Positions 27,219 through 36,360 are shown, numbered from the stretch's first letter. The stretch: 64,000 nt of DNA from Streptomyces europaeiscabiei (GCF_036346855.1 NZ_CP107841.1:2108001-2172000); one strand, 5' to 3'. A program made the numbers and translations. Notes: generated from the sequence alone by a model not told the origin.

Positions 27219-27791
27219 ATGGACATCGATCAGGCCGACCCGGTCGAGCTGGCCGCCCTGCGCGAGGCGTTCGCCGTGGACGACGGCGGGGCGTCGGCGC
27301 TCGGCTGGGCCGCGGTGCACGCCTTCGAGGCGGAGCACGCGGTGGTGCTCCCGGAGCCGTACCGCACGTTCGTCGCGGAGATCTCCGACGGCTCGCTCCA
27401 GGGGCCGCCGGAGTACGGGCTCATGGGGCTGGCCGAGCTGCCGTCCGACTGGGGGAACGACGGAGCCGACCGGGCCCTGGACAAGCCGTTCCCGCTCACC
27501 GCGTCCTGGCTGTGGGAGGAGGACGAGGGGCCGTACGAGGATCCGGACGCCGTCCTCGAAGCGGTCTTCGACCATGGCTCGATCGTGCTCGGTACGGACG
27601 GGTGCGCCATGAACTGGCACCTTGTCGTCACCGGCCCTCACCGGGGACACATATGGCACGTCACCGATGTGGGTGCCCTGCCGTTCGGCGCGGAGTTCGG
27701 GCAGACGACCTCCGCGCCCGGCTTCGCCGGCTGGGTGGCGCACTGGGCCGCGGGCAAGGAGTGGTTCGACGCCGAGTCAGCCGAGTGGTGA
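27219..27791 (+). CDS. SMI1/KNR4 (SUKH)-family protein
   Basis: A 190-residue acidic cytosolic protein. VVLPEPYRTFVAEISDGS fits the SUKH core, as does the late WHLVVTGPHRGHIWHVTD strand pair. SUKH proteins are often immunity proteins for nuclease or deaminase toxins, but many Streptomyces copies stand alone. No toxin gene is next to it. Its last 15 nt overlap the convergent end of mtnK. No ribosome site is clear before the ATG. Role unknown. Confidence 0.75.
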   Translation: MDIDQADPVELAALREAFAVDDGGASALGWAAVHAFEAEHAVVLPEPYRTFVAEISDGSLQGPPEYGLMGLAELPSDWGNDGADRALDKPFPLTASWLWEEDEGPYEDPDAVLEAVFDHGSIVLGTDGCAMNWHLVVTGPHRGHIWHVTDVGALPFGAEFGQTTSAPGFAGWVAHWAAGKEWFDAESAEW

Positions 27792-28952
27792 GGCCACGAG
27801 GTCGCGTACGGCCTCGGGTGAGGTCAGTTCCGTACGGCGGACGATGAGTTCGCGGCCCAGGAGCAGGGCGCGGCGGGAGGCCGGGGCCGGGTCGTCCAGG
27901 GTGGTCAGGTCCGTCAGATGGGCGAAGCCGATGACGCGGCGGACGAGTTCGGTGCCGGCGAAGCCCAGGGACTCCGTCCAGACGCGGCGCAGGAAGCGGT
28001 CCAGGTAGGCGTCGTCGAAGAAGGTGTCGACGCGGGTCGGCCAGAGGCGGCGGAACTCGGTCTCGAACGCCTCCCAGGAGAGGCGGAGCTGGTCGCCGTG
28101 GTCGGTGAGGGTACCCAGGGCGCGGGCCCGTTCCTCGGAGACGAGCGCGTTGGCCCAGTACAGGCCGAGGTCGAAGCCGATGGGGCCGACGAAGGAGAAC
28201 TCGGGGTCGAAAACCCGGACGACATGGCGGCCTTCGCGTGTCCCGACCATGACGCTGCCCGAGTGGAGGTCGCCGTGCAGGAGGGCCTGCGCGCTCGTCA
28301 TGAAGACATGGCGGAGGTCGGCGACCTCGGTGCGCAGGACGGTGTCCGCGCGGAAGGCGGCGGCCAGGTCGTCCAGCCCCGGGTGCCAGTGGTTGTGCTC
28401 GTGCTCGATGTACGGCTCGGAGAGGACGACATCCTCGGTGATCTTGCACAGCTCGGCGTTGACCGAGGCGGCGAGCAGCGCCTTGCGGTCGGCTGACTCC
28501 ATGCCGAAGTCGCTGGTGGCGAAGGAGAGCCGGGCGACGAGGCGGCCGATCTGGGGTGAGGTGTGCGGTCCGTACGACGCGCCCTCGTTGAGGAGGGTGC
28601 GCAGGACCTCCAGGTCGGAGAGGTCCTCCATGACGAGGGCGTGGTTCTCGGGGTCGTAGCCGTGGATCCCGGGGATCTCGTCGGGGGCGACCTTGGCGAG
28701 TTGCTCGTACGCGCGGGCCTCGGCGTCGGCGCGCTCGGGGCTCAGCGGCCAGGACGGGCCGGCGACGCGGACCCAGGGCAGGGCCTGCTTGAGCGCGAGA
28801 CCGCGGGTGCCTGCGGCGTTCGAGGCGAGGAAGACGCGGTTGACGTTGCCGTCCGAGACCTCGCGGACGGTGATGTCGTCCAGGTCCTCCCAGTGGCCCC
28901 GCTCACGCAGGTACGCGGGGATGTCGTCGGTCTCCAGGATGCGGTAGCCCAT
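27777..28952 (-). CDS. mtnK: 5-Methylthioribose kinase
   Basis: A 391-residue kinase of the aminoglycoside-phosphotransferase fold that makes methylthioribose-1-phosphate, the entry step of methionine salvage. Visible parts are VSDGNVNRVFLAS (nucleotide loop), LALKQALPWVRV (conserved Lys), catalytic HGDLHSGSVMV and metal-binding VFDPEFSFVGPIGFDLG. ATG at 28952 follows AAGGGAG. It is the fourth gene of a minus-strand group with a binding lipoprotein, ATPase and permease; the gap to the permease gene is only 15 nt. Its 3' end overlaps the SMI1-like gene. This pairing argues that the transporter imports methylthioribose. Confidence 0.94.
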   Translation of the reverse strand: MGYRILETDDIPAYLRERGHWEDLDDITVREVSDGNVNRVFLASNAAGTRGLALKQALPWVRVAGPSWPLSPERADAEARAYEQLAKVAPDEIPGIHGYDPENHALVMEDLSDLEVLRTLLNEGASYGPHTSPQIGRLVARLSFATSDFGMESADRKALLAASVNAELCKITEDVVLSEPYIEHEHNHWHPGLDDLAAAFRADTVLRTEVADLRHVFMTSAQALLHGDLHSGSVMVGTREGRHVVRVFDPEFSFVGPIGFDLGLYWANALVSEERARALGTLTDHGDQLRLSWEAFETEFRRLWPTRVDTFFDDAYLDRFLRRVWTESLGFAGTELVRRVIGFAHLTDLTTLDDPAPASRRALLLGRELIVRRTELTSPEAVRDLVASPLG

Positions 28953-28967
28953 GGTCGGTGAACTCCC

Positions 28968-30014
28968 TTATGCGGTGCGGCGCTTGGACAACGTGAAGCT
29001 GAAGACCAGGGCGAGGATGAGGACCGCGCCCTCGACGACGTCCTGGGTGTAGTACGGCAGGCCCTTGATGGTGAGGCCCGTGGTGATGATGCCGATCAGT
29101 ACCGCGCCGAGGGCGGTGCCCCAGACGTTCGGGCGGCCCCGGCCGAGGACAGAGGTGCCGACCAGTGCCACCGCGACCGCCTCCAGCAGCTGGGAGGTAC
29201 CGGCGCTGACGTCACCCTGCCCGATGCGGGACGCCAGGATCAGGCCGCCGACGGAGGCGAGGACGCCGGAGAGGACGTACGCCAGCGCGCGGTAGGCGCC
29301 GACGCGGATGCCGGCCAGGCGGGAGGCCTCCGGGTTGGCGCCGATCGCGTAGAAGACGCGGCCCCAGCGGGTGCGGGCCAGGAAGACCCAGGCGGCGACG
29401 GTCAGCGCGCCGAAGACGACGACCGAGATCGGGATGGAGAGGACCGTGCCTCGGTCGATCTTCAGGAAGTCGGCGGTGAACCTGCCGGGTGCGGTGGTGC
29501 CGTCCTCCAGCGTCATACCGGGGGTGATCGACTGGCCGTCCACGAGGATCAGCTTGGTGCCCTGGATGACGAACATGGTGCCGAGGGTGGCCAGCATGTC
29601 GGGGATCTTCATCACCACGATCAGCAGGGCGTTGAGGAGGCCCGCGAGGGCGCCCGCCACGAGGACGGCGAGGATCGCGACCGTGCCGACCTGGTTGAGG
29701 ACGACCATCGTGTGGGCGGCGACCGAGACGCCGAGGCCGGCGACCGCGCCGACGGACATGTCCATTCCGCCGACGGCCATGGTGAGGGTGACGCCGAGGC
29801 CGAGGATGGCGGCGACGGAGACGTACCGGAGGGTGTCGAGGAGGGTCGCCGACTCGCGGAAGGAGCCCTCGCTCAGCGCGAAGTACGCGAAGAGCGCGAC
29901 CGTGACGAAGATGAAGCCGTACTTGATGACGGCGTTCTGGACGCGCACGGCCGTGGAGGCAGCGGGCGGGAGCGCCGCCTTGGCGGGGACCTCGGTGCTC
30001 TGGGTGGTGGTCAT
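28968..30014 (-). CDS. Sugar-type ABC transporter permease (RbsC-like)
   Basis: A 348-residue membrane protein of the BPD_transp_2 family, with about nine to ten hydrophobic helices. Family marks are TMAVGGMDMSVGAVAGLGV, NALLIVVMKIPDMLATLGTM and the cytoplasmic EAA-like loop RVFYAIGANPEASRLAGIRV. It would form the channel for a pentose-like solute. I chose ATG 30014 (MTTTQSTEV); the upstream frame is not conserved. It lies between the ATPase gene and mtnK. Methylthioribose is the inferred substrate; ribose or autoinducer-2 are alternatives. Confidence 0.9.
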   Translation of the reverse strand: MTTTQSTEVPAKAALPPAASTAVRVQNAVIKYGFIFVTVALFAYFALSEGSFRESATLLDTLRYVSVAAILGLGVTLTMAVGGMDMSVGAVAGLGVSVAAHTMVVLNQVGTVAILAVLVAGALAGLLNALLIVVMKIPDMLATLGTMFVIQGTKLILVDGQSITPGMTLEDGTTAPGRFTADFLKIDRGTVLSIPISVVVFGALTVAAWVFLARTRWGRVFYAIGANPEASRLAGIRVGAYRALAYVLSGVLASVGGLILASRIGQGDVSAGTSQLLEAVAVALVGTSVLGRGRPNVWGTALGAVLIGIITTGLTIKGLPYYTQDVVEGAVLILALVFSFTLSKRRTA

Positions 30015-30072
30015 GGGTGCTTCCTCGGACTTCCTGGTCCTGGTCCTGTGGCTTCCTTGCGGCGGGCCGGGG

Positions 30073-31626
30073 TCACACGGACGCCGAGATGGCCCGGATG
30101 ACGCGGTCGCGCTCCGCGTCCTCGCCGTACGCGTCGAGGTGGATCTCTCCGGCGGCGAGCACGACGACCCGGTCGGCGACCTCCAGGATTTCGTCGACGT
30201 CGGCGGACAGGACGAGTACGGCGGCGCCCTCGGCGGCGAGCGCGCGGGCGCGGCGGCCGATGTCGCGCCGGGCACCGATGTCCACCCCTCGGAACGGCTC
30301 GTCCAGGATGAGGACGCGAGGGGTCTCGGCGAGCCAGCGGCCGACGACGATCTTCTGCTGGTTGCCGCCGGACAGCTCCTCGACGGTGCTGTGCTCGTCG
30401 CGGGTGACGACGCCGAGGGCGTCGATCGTGTCTCGGCCGAGGGCGTGTTCCCTGGCCGTGTTCATCAGGCCCAGCCTGGACAGGGACCTGAGGAACGGCA
30501 GGGAGATGTTCTGGGCCACCGACCAGCCGGGGACGAGGGCGTCGGCATGCCGGTCCTCCGGGACGAGGTGGACGCCGCCGCGGATGGCGTCGGCGGGGCG
30601 GCGGGGCGCGTACGGCCGGCCGGCCAGCTCGACCGTGCCGGTGGTGAAGGGCTCGGCGCCGAAGAGACCGCGGGCCAGTTCGGTCTTGCCGGCGCCCAAC
30701 AGGCCGACGACGCCGGTGACTTCGCCGGTGTGGATGTCGAGGTCGAGCGGGGTGCGGCCCTTGAGGAGGCGTACGCCCTTCAGGCACAGGACGACATCTC
30801 CCTGGTCGCCCTCCCGGACCGGGCGGGCGGTGGTCGTCTCCTGGGCCTGGGCGAGCATCGCGCGCAGGGCGGCGTCCCAGTCGAAGGGGCGGATCTGGTC
30901 CTCGGTGAGACGGCCGTCCCGCAGTACGACCAGACGATCGGCCAGGGCCTCGATCTCGCCGAGGCGGTGGGAGACGTAGAGGACCGCGATGCCGTCCTCT
31001 CTCATCCTCTCGACCAGCGCGAACAGGCGCTCGGCCTCGGCTGCGGAGAGCGCGGAGGTCGGTTCGTCGAGGATCAGCAGCCGGGGGCGGGTGGCGAGGG
31101 CGCGGGCCAGGATGAGCAACTGGCGGTCGGAGATGCCGAGTTCGGTGACGTCCTGCTTGAGGACGGCGTCGGTCCAGTCGAGGCCGAGGGCGGCCTGGAT
31201 CTCCCGGGCGCGGGCGAGCAGCCTGCTCCCGTTGAGGAACGGGTTGCCCCGCTTCTGGGCCAGCTCCTCGAAGACGAGGTTCTCGGCGACGGTGAGGCCG
31301 GGGACGACGCCCTCGCTGATGCGCTGGTGGACGGTCTGGATACCCAACTGGCGGGCGGTGAGGGGGCTTTGGAGGGCGGCCGGGGAGCCGTCCACCAGGA
31401 CCTCGCCGCCGTGGTCGGCGTGCACCCCGGACAGGATCTTGATCAGCGTGGACTTGCCGGCGCCGTTCGCGCCCAGCAGCGCGACCACGCTGCCCGGCGC
31501 GATGTCCAGCGAGACGGAGGCGAGCACCGTCCTGCCGCCGAAGGCCTTGCTGATGTCCCTCAGGCTGACGGCGGCGACACTCCTGCCGCCGTCAGCCTGT
31601 TCGTGGCCGGTGTCAGTGGGCGACAT
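30073..31626 (-). CDS. Sugar-type ABC transporter ATPase with two nucleotide domains (RbsA-like)
   Basis: A 517-residue fused ATPase. Domain 1 has Walker A GANGAGKST, a Q-loop, degenerate signature ELGISDRQLLILARALA and Walker B LLILDEPTSAL. Domain 2 has a weaker P-loop (GLLGAGKTE), signature LSGGNQQKIVVGRWLA and LILDEPFRGVD. This asymmetry is normal for the carbohydrate uptake family. It energises import through the adjacent permease. Its ATG at 31626 overlaps the end of the binding-protein gene by 14 nt, so translation is probably coupled. Confidence 0.93.
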   Translation of the reverse strand: MSPTDTGHEQADGGRSVAAVSLRDISKAFGGRTVLASVSLDIAPGSVVALLGANGAGKSTLIKILSGVHADHGGEVLVDGSPAALQSPLTARQLGIQTVHQRISEGVVPGLTVAENLVFEELAQKRGNPFLNGSRLLARAREIQAALGLDWTDAVLKQDVTELGISDRQLLILARALATRPRLLILDEPTSALSAAEAERLFALVERMREDGIAVLYVSHRLGEIEALADRLVVLRDGRLTEDQIRPFDWDAALRAMLAQAQETTTARPVREGDQGDVVLCLKGVRLLKGRTPLDLDIHTGEVTGVVGLLGAGKTELARGLFGAEPFTTGTVELAGRPYAPRRPADAIRGGVHLVPEDRHADALVPGWSVAQNISLPFLRSLSRLGLMNTAREHALGRDTIDALGVVTRDEHSTVEELSGGNQQKIVVGRWLAETPRVLILDEPFRGVDIGARRDIGRRARALAAEGAAVLVLSADVDEILEVADRVVVLAAGEIHLDAYGEDAERDRVIRAISASV

Positions 31627-32722
31627 TCGAGATCCAGTCGGCGGTCGAGACCTGCGACAGGTTCAGCGCGGGCAGCGCCTCGCGCAGCTGGTCCATGTTC
31701 TCGATCTTCTTCTCACGCAGGAAGTCCTGGGTGATGGCGACGGCCGGGAACTCGACGGAAGTCTTGTTCAGCTCGCCGGCCAGCTCCAGGGCGGCCGTAC
31801 GGACCACGGCGGCGCCCACCGCGGAGGGGTCGGTGCCCGCCGTGGCGACCCAGGGGCTGTCCTTGGCGGTGATGGCCTGGATGTCGGCGTTGGAGACGTC
31901 GGCGCCGAAGACCTTCACCTTGTCCTGGAGCTTCTTGTTCTGCACTGCGAGGACGGTGCCCTTGGCCAGCTCGTCGTACGGGGCGAAGACGCCCGCCACG
32001 TCGGAGTGCTGGGTGAGGGCGGCGGAGACGAGGGGAACGTTGTCAGTGGCCGTCGAGTCGGTGACCTTGCCGACCTTGAACGCCTGCTTCCAGCCCTGCG
32101 CGTCGACCGTGGACTTCCAGACGGTGTCGCGCTTGTCGAGGGCCGCGTAACCGGCGACGTTGACATAGCCGACCTTGGCGTCCTTGCCGACCTCCTTCGC
32201 CATCACGTCGAGGACGGCCTGCGCCATGCTCGCATCGTCCTGCTTGGTGGAGACGACACCCTTGGTATCGGTCTCCACGTCGTAGACGACGACCTTGATG
32301 CCCTTCTTCACGGCCTTGTCGATCTCCGGCTGGATCGTCGCCGGGAAGCCGTGGTCGATGATGATCGCCTTGGCGCCGGAGTTGATCGCCGAGGACAGGT
32401 CGGTGGCCTGCTTGGCGTTGTCGGCCTGTGCGTCGTACACCGTGAGGTCGATGCCGAGGGCCTTGGCCTGCGCCTTCGCGCCGTTGCCCCACTGCTCGAA
32501 GTAGTCGCCGGCGCCGCTCTGCCGGACCAGGGCGACCTTGACCGCGCCGCCGCTGAAGGGGGCGGGCTTCTTGCCGGTGGCGGCGGAGGCCTTGGCGGCG
32601 GTGTCGCCGGTGTCCTTGGAGGTGTCCGTCGACTGTGCGCACGCCGACAGGAGCAGGGCCGAGGCGGAGGCGAGGGAGAGCGCGGCGAGGGGGAGGCGGG
32701 TGCGGCGGGACGAGCGGGACAT
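31613..32722 (-). CDS. Sugar-type ABC transporter substrate-binding lipoprotein
   Basis: A 369-residue periplasmic-binding-protein family 4 lipoprotein. The signal peptide ends in lipobox LLLSAC. The first lobe has VALVRQSGAGDYFEQWGNGA and the DLSSAINSGAKAIIIDHG segment typical of ribose-like binding proteins; the second has VFAPYDELAKGTVLAV. It binds the solute outside the membrane for the RbsC/RbsA-like partners. ATG at 32722 follows TGGAG. It is the first gene of the transporter-mtnK operon and diverges from mtnD. Binding of methylthioribose is inferred from position only. Confidence 0.88.
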   Translation of the reverse strand: MSRSSRRTRLPLAALSLASASALLLSACAQSTDTSKDTGDTAAKASAATGKKPAPFSGGAVKVALVRQSGAGDYFEQWGNGAKAQAKALGIDLTVYDAQADNAKQATDLSSAINSGAKAIIIDHGFPATIQPEIDKAVKKGIKVVVYDVETDTKGVVSTKQDDASMAQAVLDVMAKEVGKDAKVGYVNVAGYAALDKRDTVWKSTVDAQGWKQAFKVGKVTDSTATDNVPLVSAALTQHSDVAGVFAPYDELAKGTVLAVQNKKLQDKVKVFGADVSNADIQAITAKDSPWVATAGTDPSAVGAAVVRTAALELAGELNKTSVEFPAVAITQDFLREKKIENMDQLREALPALNLSQVSTADWISNVAH

Positions 32723-33316
32723 TGCGGCTCCAGGTACGGGGTGGTGCGAACACGCGTGAGTGCGTGGGTGCGCGAGGATGCGAGGGGATGGTGAAGCGGG
32801 GGTGCGGGCCCGGAGCGAGGGACGGGAATGAGCCACCGGCGGACGGCGGTGAACGCCTCGGGAACGAGGGCGCGTCGGAGCTCCGGGAGAGGTCAGCGAC
32901 AGCTGGCCGTGGTCGACCGGAGCAAGTCCACGTACAGCCGCCGCACGAGCAGCAGCGTCTTCATACGCAGATCATGAGAACGATTTCAGCCATCCGTCAA
33001 AAAAATGGACGCCGGATCTCGATATTCGAGACAACGATTACGTCACACGCGATGCACCCATGACGGACACACCCTCGGGAGTTACCATCACGGGACCGGC
33101 ACCCGACCCGGCACAGCGAGGCCCCGATGACGACACCGAGCGCAACAGCACTGCGTATGCCCTGCATGCGCCGCTGTACCGGCGCGCCGTGTCGTGGCTG
33201 ACCCGCTGCACGCCGCTCCACTCGCCGCCCCAGTCGCTGCCCCTCCTCTCCCCCCTCCCTGTCCGGCGCTGGTCTCAGCATCCGGACTTCCCTTCCCGAC
33301 TGCTGGAGTTGCTCTC
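32723..33316. promoter_or_regulatory. Divergent control region of the two methionine-salvage operons
   Basis: A 594-nt region without a full gene. The A/T-rich part at 32955-33060 contains the 15-bp palindrome TCTCGA-TAT-TCGAGA (33017-33031), a good operator candidate. A 14-codon Cys-rich reading frame lies at 33157-33201 and is followed by a pyrimidine-rich run (33225-33265) before mtnD. I recognise no riboswitch. A longer open frame at 33060-33320 has no coding character and no ribosome site. Confidence 0.55.
33157..33201 (+). CDS. Possible Cys-rich leader peptide upstream of mtnD
   Basis: ATG CCC TGC ATG CGC CGC TGT ... codes for [14 protein letters not shown] and stop: 14 residues with three Cys and two Met. 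A small stem (GCGCCG with CGGCGC, 33168-33185) lies within it. Short Cys-containing upstream frames act as attenuators before sulfur genes in mycobacteria; a similar role here is inference. It has no clear ribosome site, so it would have to be leaderless or weakly translated. Confidence 0.35.
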   Translation: MPCMRRCTGAPCRG

Positions 33317-33916
33317 ATGACCCTGCTGACCACCTGGCCCGAGTCCGGACCGGAGACCCTGGTGCGTCGTACCTCCGACCCCGTCGAGATCGCGGCCGCG
33401 CTGGCGCCGCTCGGGGTGCGCTACGAGCAGTGGCCGATCCGCGAGGACGTGCCGTTCGATGCGGACAGCGAGACCGTGTTCGCCGCGTACGGCCCGGAGA
33501 TCGACCGGCTCAACGCCGAGGAGGGCTTCACGACCGTCGACGTCCTCGGACTGCACCCGAGCGACGACCCCGGGTTCCCGGAGAAGGCGAAGGCAGCGCG
33601 CGCGAAGTTCCTGCAGGAGCACACGCACGACGACGATGACGAGGTCCGCTTCTTCGTCTCCGGTTCCGGCATCTTCTATCTGCACGTGAACGGCGAGGTG
33701 CACGCGGTCTACTGCGAGAAGGGCGACCTGCTGGGGGTGCCGCGCGGCACGACGCACTGGTTCGACATGGGAACCAGCCCCTCGTTCACAGCGATCCGGT
33801 TCTTCCACGAGGAGGACGGCTGGATCGGCAACTTCACCGGCTCCCCCATCGCCTCCCGCTTCCCGGACTACGACACGATCGACGCCGGGTACCAGCAGGA
33901 CAAGGCAGCGGTGTGA
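33317..33916 (+). CDS. mtnD: Acireductone dioxygenase
   Basis: A 199-residue cupin that oxidises the acireductone of the methionine salvage pathway to the 2-oxo acid precursor of methionine (iron form). Metal ligands visible are His102 and His104 (EHTH), the nearby acidic residue Glu109 (DDEVRFFV) and His147 (GTTHWFD). ATG at 33317 is the usual family start. Its stop overlaps the mtnC start by 4 nt (GTGA), so mtnD-mtnC-mtnB are translated together. Confidence 0.94.
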   Translation: MTLLTTWPESGPETLVRRTSDPVEIAAALAPLGVRYEQWPIREDVPFDADSETVFAAYGPEIDRLNAEEGFTTVDVLGLHPSDDPGFPEKAKAARAKFLQEHTHDDDDEVRFFVSGSGIFYLHVNGEVHAVYCEKGDLLGVPRGTTHWFDMGTSPSFTAIRFFHEEDGWIGNFTGSPIASRFPDYDTIDAGYQQDKAAV

Positions 33917-34647
33917 GCCAGGTCTTCGACCTCGACGCCATCGACTCCGTGGTCCTCGACATCGAGGGCACCACCAGCGCCACGGGGTTCGTCGTGGGCG
34001 TGCTCTACCCGTACTCCCGCTCCCGCTTCGGAGCACTGCTCTCGGAGCGGAGCGGTGATCCAGAGGTGGCGCGGGCGGTCGCCCAGGTGCGGGATCTCAT
34101 CGCCGAGCCGGACGCCGACAACGTTCGCATCGAGAAGGCCCTCGACGAGTGGCTCGACGAGGACCGCAAGGCGACCCCGCTGAAGACCCTCCAGGGCATC
34201 ATCTGGTCCGAGGGTTTCGCCCGCGGCGACCTCGTCTCCCACTTCTACGACGACGTCCTCCCGGCCCTGCGCGCCTGGCACGCGGCGGGCGTACGCCTCC
34301 ACGTGTACTCCTCGGGTTCCGTGGCCGCCCAGCGCGCCTGGTTCCGGTCGAGCCCCGAAGGCGATCTGCTGCCGCTGGTCGAGGGGTTGTACGACACCGA
34401 GAACGCGGGGCCCAAGCAGGAGGCCGCGTCGTACCGCACCATCGCGTCGGCCCTCGGCCTCGCCGCCACCCCCGACCGCATCCTCTTCCTCTCCGACCGG
34501 CCGGGCGAGCTGGACGCGGCGCGGGAGGCCGGCTGGCACGCCGTCGGCATCCGCCGGCCCGGGGAGCCGTACTACGAACAAGGCGTCGGCGACCACGCAC
34601 AGACGGGGACGTTCGACGGGATCACCATCACCAGGAGCACCGCATGA
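33913..34647 (+). CDS. mtnC: Enolase-phosphatase E1
   Basis: A 244-residue HAD enzyme that enolises and dephosphorylates the 2,3-diketo-5-methylthiopentyl-1-phosphate intermediate. Motif I is [11 protein letters not shown], with the family-specific EGTT; motif II is [10 protein letters not shown], motif III Lys lies in ENAGPKQEA, and motif IV is [22 protein letters not shown] at 33913 overlaps the mtnD stop, and its own stop overlaps the mtnB ATG, also by 4 nt. Middle gene of a tightly coupled three-gene operon. Confidence 0.95.
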   Translation: MSQVFDLDAIDSVVLDIEGTTSATGFVVGVLYPYSRSRFGALLSERSGDPEVARAVAQVRDLIAEPDADNVRIEKALDEWLDEDRKATPLKTLQGIIWSEGFARGDLVSHFYDDVLPALRAWHAAGVRLHVYSSGSVAAQRAWFRSSPEGDLLPLVEGLYDTENAGPKQEAASYRTIASALGLAATPDRILFLSDRPGELDAAREAGWHAVGIRRPGEPYYEQGVGDHAQTGTFDGITITRSTA

Positions 34648-35252
34648 CCACCGAGATTTCGACACTCGACCTGGAGGAGGCCGGCGCCGTCCTGGCCGCC
34701 GAGTCGGCCCGCTTCGCCTCCTTCGGCTGGATGCGCGGCACCTCCGGCAACCTGTCGGTGGTGCTGTCGCGCGATCCACTGCGGCTGGCGGTCACCGCGA
34801 GCGGCCACGACAAGGGTGAACTGACGCCCGCGGACGTGGTGCTGGTCGACGGCGACGGTGCCGCGGTGCGGGGCGGCAGGCCGTCCGCGGAGGCCGAGCT
34901 GCACGCACGGGTCGCCGCGCTGACCGGTGCGGGCGCCGTGGTCCACGTCCACACCGTCGCCTCCGTGGCGATGGGCCGCCGTGAGCCCGGCGGCATCGTC
35001 TTCAAGGACCTGGAGATGCTCAAGGGTGTCGGCCAGCCCGCCCACGACGTCGAGGTCACCCTCCCGGTCATCACCAACAGCCAGGACATGAAGGTGCTGG
35101 GCGACCGTCTGGAGGCGGCCCGCGACCCGCGTATGCCCGCGGTGGTCGTGGCGGGGCACGGGCTGTACGTGTGGGGCGACACGCCTCGCCAGGCCCGCCA
35201 CCACACCGAAGTGGTGGAGTGGCTGCTGGAGTTGGAGCTCTCCCAGCGCTGA
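34644..35252 (+). CDS. mtnB: Methylthioribulose-1-phosphate dehydratase
   Basis: A 202-residue class II aldolase-fold enzyme that removes water from methylthioribulose-1-phosphate. Marks are MRGTSGNLSVVLS, the acid residue region GRPSAEAELH, zinc ligands in VVHVHTVASV and VVVAGHGLYVWG. ATG at 34644 overlaps the mtnC stop. It ends the mtnD-C-B operon before a bidirectional terminator shared with mtnA. Confidence 0.94.
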   Translation: MTTEISTLDLEEAGAVLAAESARFASFGWMRGTSGNLSVVLSRDPLRLAVTASGHDKGELTPADVVLVDGDGAAVRGGRPSAEAELHARVAALTGAGAVVHVHTVASVAMGRREPGGIVFKDLEMLKGVGQPAHDVEVTLPVITNSQDMKVLGDRLEAARDPRMPAVVVAGHGLYVWGDTPRQARHHTEVVEWLLELELSQR

Positions 35253-35261
35253 TGGCATAGC

Positions 35262-35298
35262 AAATGGCGGCTCGGTCAAGGTGACCGGGCCGCCATTT
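35262..35298. terminator. Bidirectional terminator mtnB / mtnA
   Basis: AAATGGCGGC and GCCGCCATTT form a 10-bp stem that continues with CGGTC/GACCG inside. The A-run and T-run on the two sides suit termination in both directions. Confidence 0.92.
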
Positions 35299-35324
35299 CG
35301 TTGGACGGGAATGGAGGGGCGGGC

Positions 35325-36356
35325 CTAGCGCAGGCGCTCGCCCGGCAGTTCGCCCGCCGACACCTCAAGGACGCCCCGCTCGGTGACCAGCCCCGTCACC
35401 AGGCGTCCCGGCGTCACGTCGAACGCCGGGTTGTGGCCCCGCGACTCGGCCGGCGCGGTCCGTACGCCGCCCCACTCCAACACCTCGTCCTCGCCCCGGA
35501 GTTCGATGTGGATGTCGGCGCCGGAGGCGGTGTCGAGGTCCACCGTGGTGGTGGGGGCCGCGACCAGGAAGGGGATGCCCGCGTCGGCGCAGGCGAGGGC
35601 GACGCCCACCGTGCCGACCTTGTTGGCGGTGTCACCGTTGGCCGCGATGCGGTCCGCGCCCACGATCGCCGCGTCGACCTCGCCCCGCATGATCGTGCCG
35701 GCGGCGGCCCCGTCGGCCTGGACGTAGTGCGGTATGCCCTCCTGGACCAACTCCCAGGCGGTCAGACGGGATCCCTGGAGGAGCGGACGCGTCTCGTCGG
35801 CGTACACCACCTCGACGCGCCCCCGCGCGTGGAGTTCACGGATGACCCCGAGTGCCGTACCCCATCCGGCCGTCGCGAGCGCGCCCGTGTTGCAGTGCGT
35901 CAGTATCCGCAACGGCCGGTCGACGCCCACCCTCTTCAACAGCCAGTCGGCGCCGTGCGCCCCCATCGCCCGGTTCGCCTCGACGTCCTCTCGCTGGACG
36001 GCGGCGGCCTCCTCCAGCACTGCCTCCAGCCCCTCGTCGAAGCGGGTCATGACGCGGTCCACGCACACCATCAGGTTCACCGCGGTCGGCCGTGCCTCGC
36101 GGACACGGGCGACAGCGGCACGCACCTCCTCGGCCGGCCGGCCCTCACGCTCGCCCTCCAGCAACGCGAGCGCCACGCCGTACGCGCCGGCCGCGCCTAT
36201 CGCGGGCGCACCGCGGACGACGAGGCGCTGGATGGCGGAGACCAGGGCGTCGACGTCGCGGATCTCGACCGTCTCGGTACGGTGCGGCAGGACCGTCTGA
36301 TCGATGAGCGCAAGACTGTTTCCTGTCCAGTCGACGGCGCGCAGTTCCTGTGGCAT
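35325..36356 (-). CDS. mtnA: Methylthioribose-1-phosphate isomerase
   Basis: A 343-residue isomerase related to eIF2B subunits. It converts methylthioribose-1-phosphate (product of MtnK) to methylthioribulose-1-phosphate (substrate of MtnB). Family segments are RLVVRGAPAIGAAGAYGVAL, LTHCNTGALATAGWGTALGV (catalytic Cys region), YADETRPLLQGSRLTAWEL and VGADRIAANGDTANKVGTV (catalytic Asp). ATG at 36356 has CAGGAG upstream, part of which pairs in a small leader hairpin (36361-36388). It stands alone on the minus strand, facing mtnB. Confidence 0.95.
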   Translation of the reverse strand: MPQELRAVDWTGNSLALIDQTVLPHRTETVEIRDVDALVSAIQRLVVRGAPAIGAAGAYGVALALLEGEREGRPAEEVRAAVARVREARPTAVNLMVCVDRVMTRFDEGLEAVLEEAAAVQREDVEANRAMGAHGADWLLKRVGVDRPLRILTHCNTGALATAGWGTALGVIRELHARGRVEVVYADETRPLLQGSRLTAWELVQEGIPHYVQADGAAAGTIMRGEVDAAIVGADRIAANGDTANKVGTVGVALACADAGIPFLVAAPTTTVDLDTASGADIHIELRGEDEVLEWGGVRTAPAESRGHNPAFDVTPGRLVTGLVTERGVLEVSAGELPGERLR

Positions 36357-36360
36357 AGCG

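Noticed and set aside
33060..33320. 86-codon open frame just upstream of mtnD
   Set aside because: No ribosome site, no recognisable sequence, and it runs across the mtnD start; treated as leader DNA.
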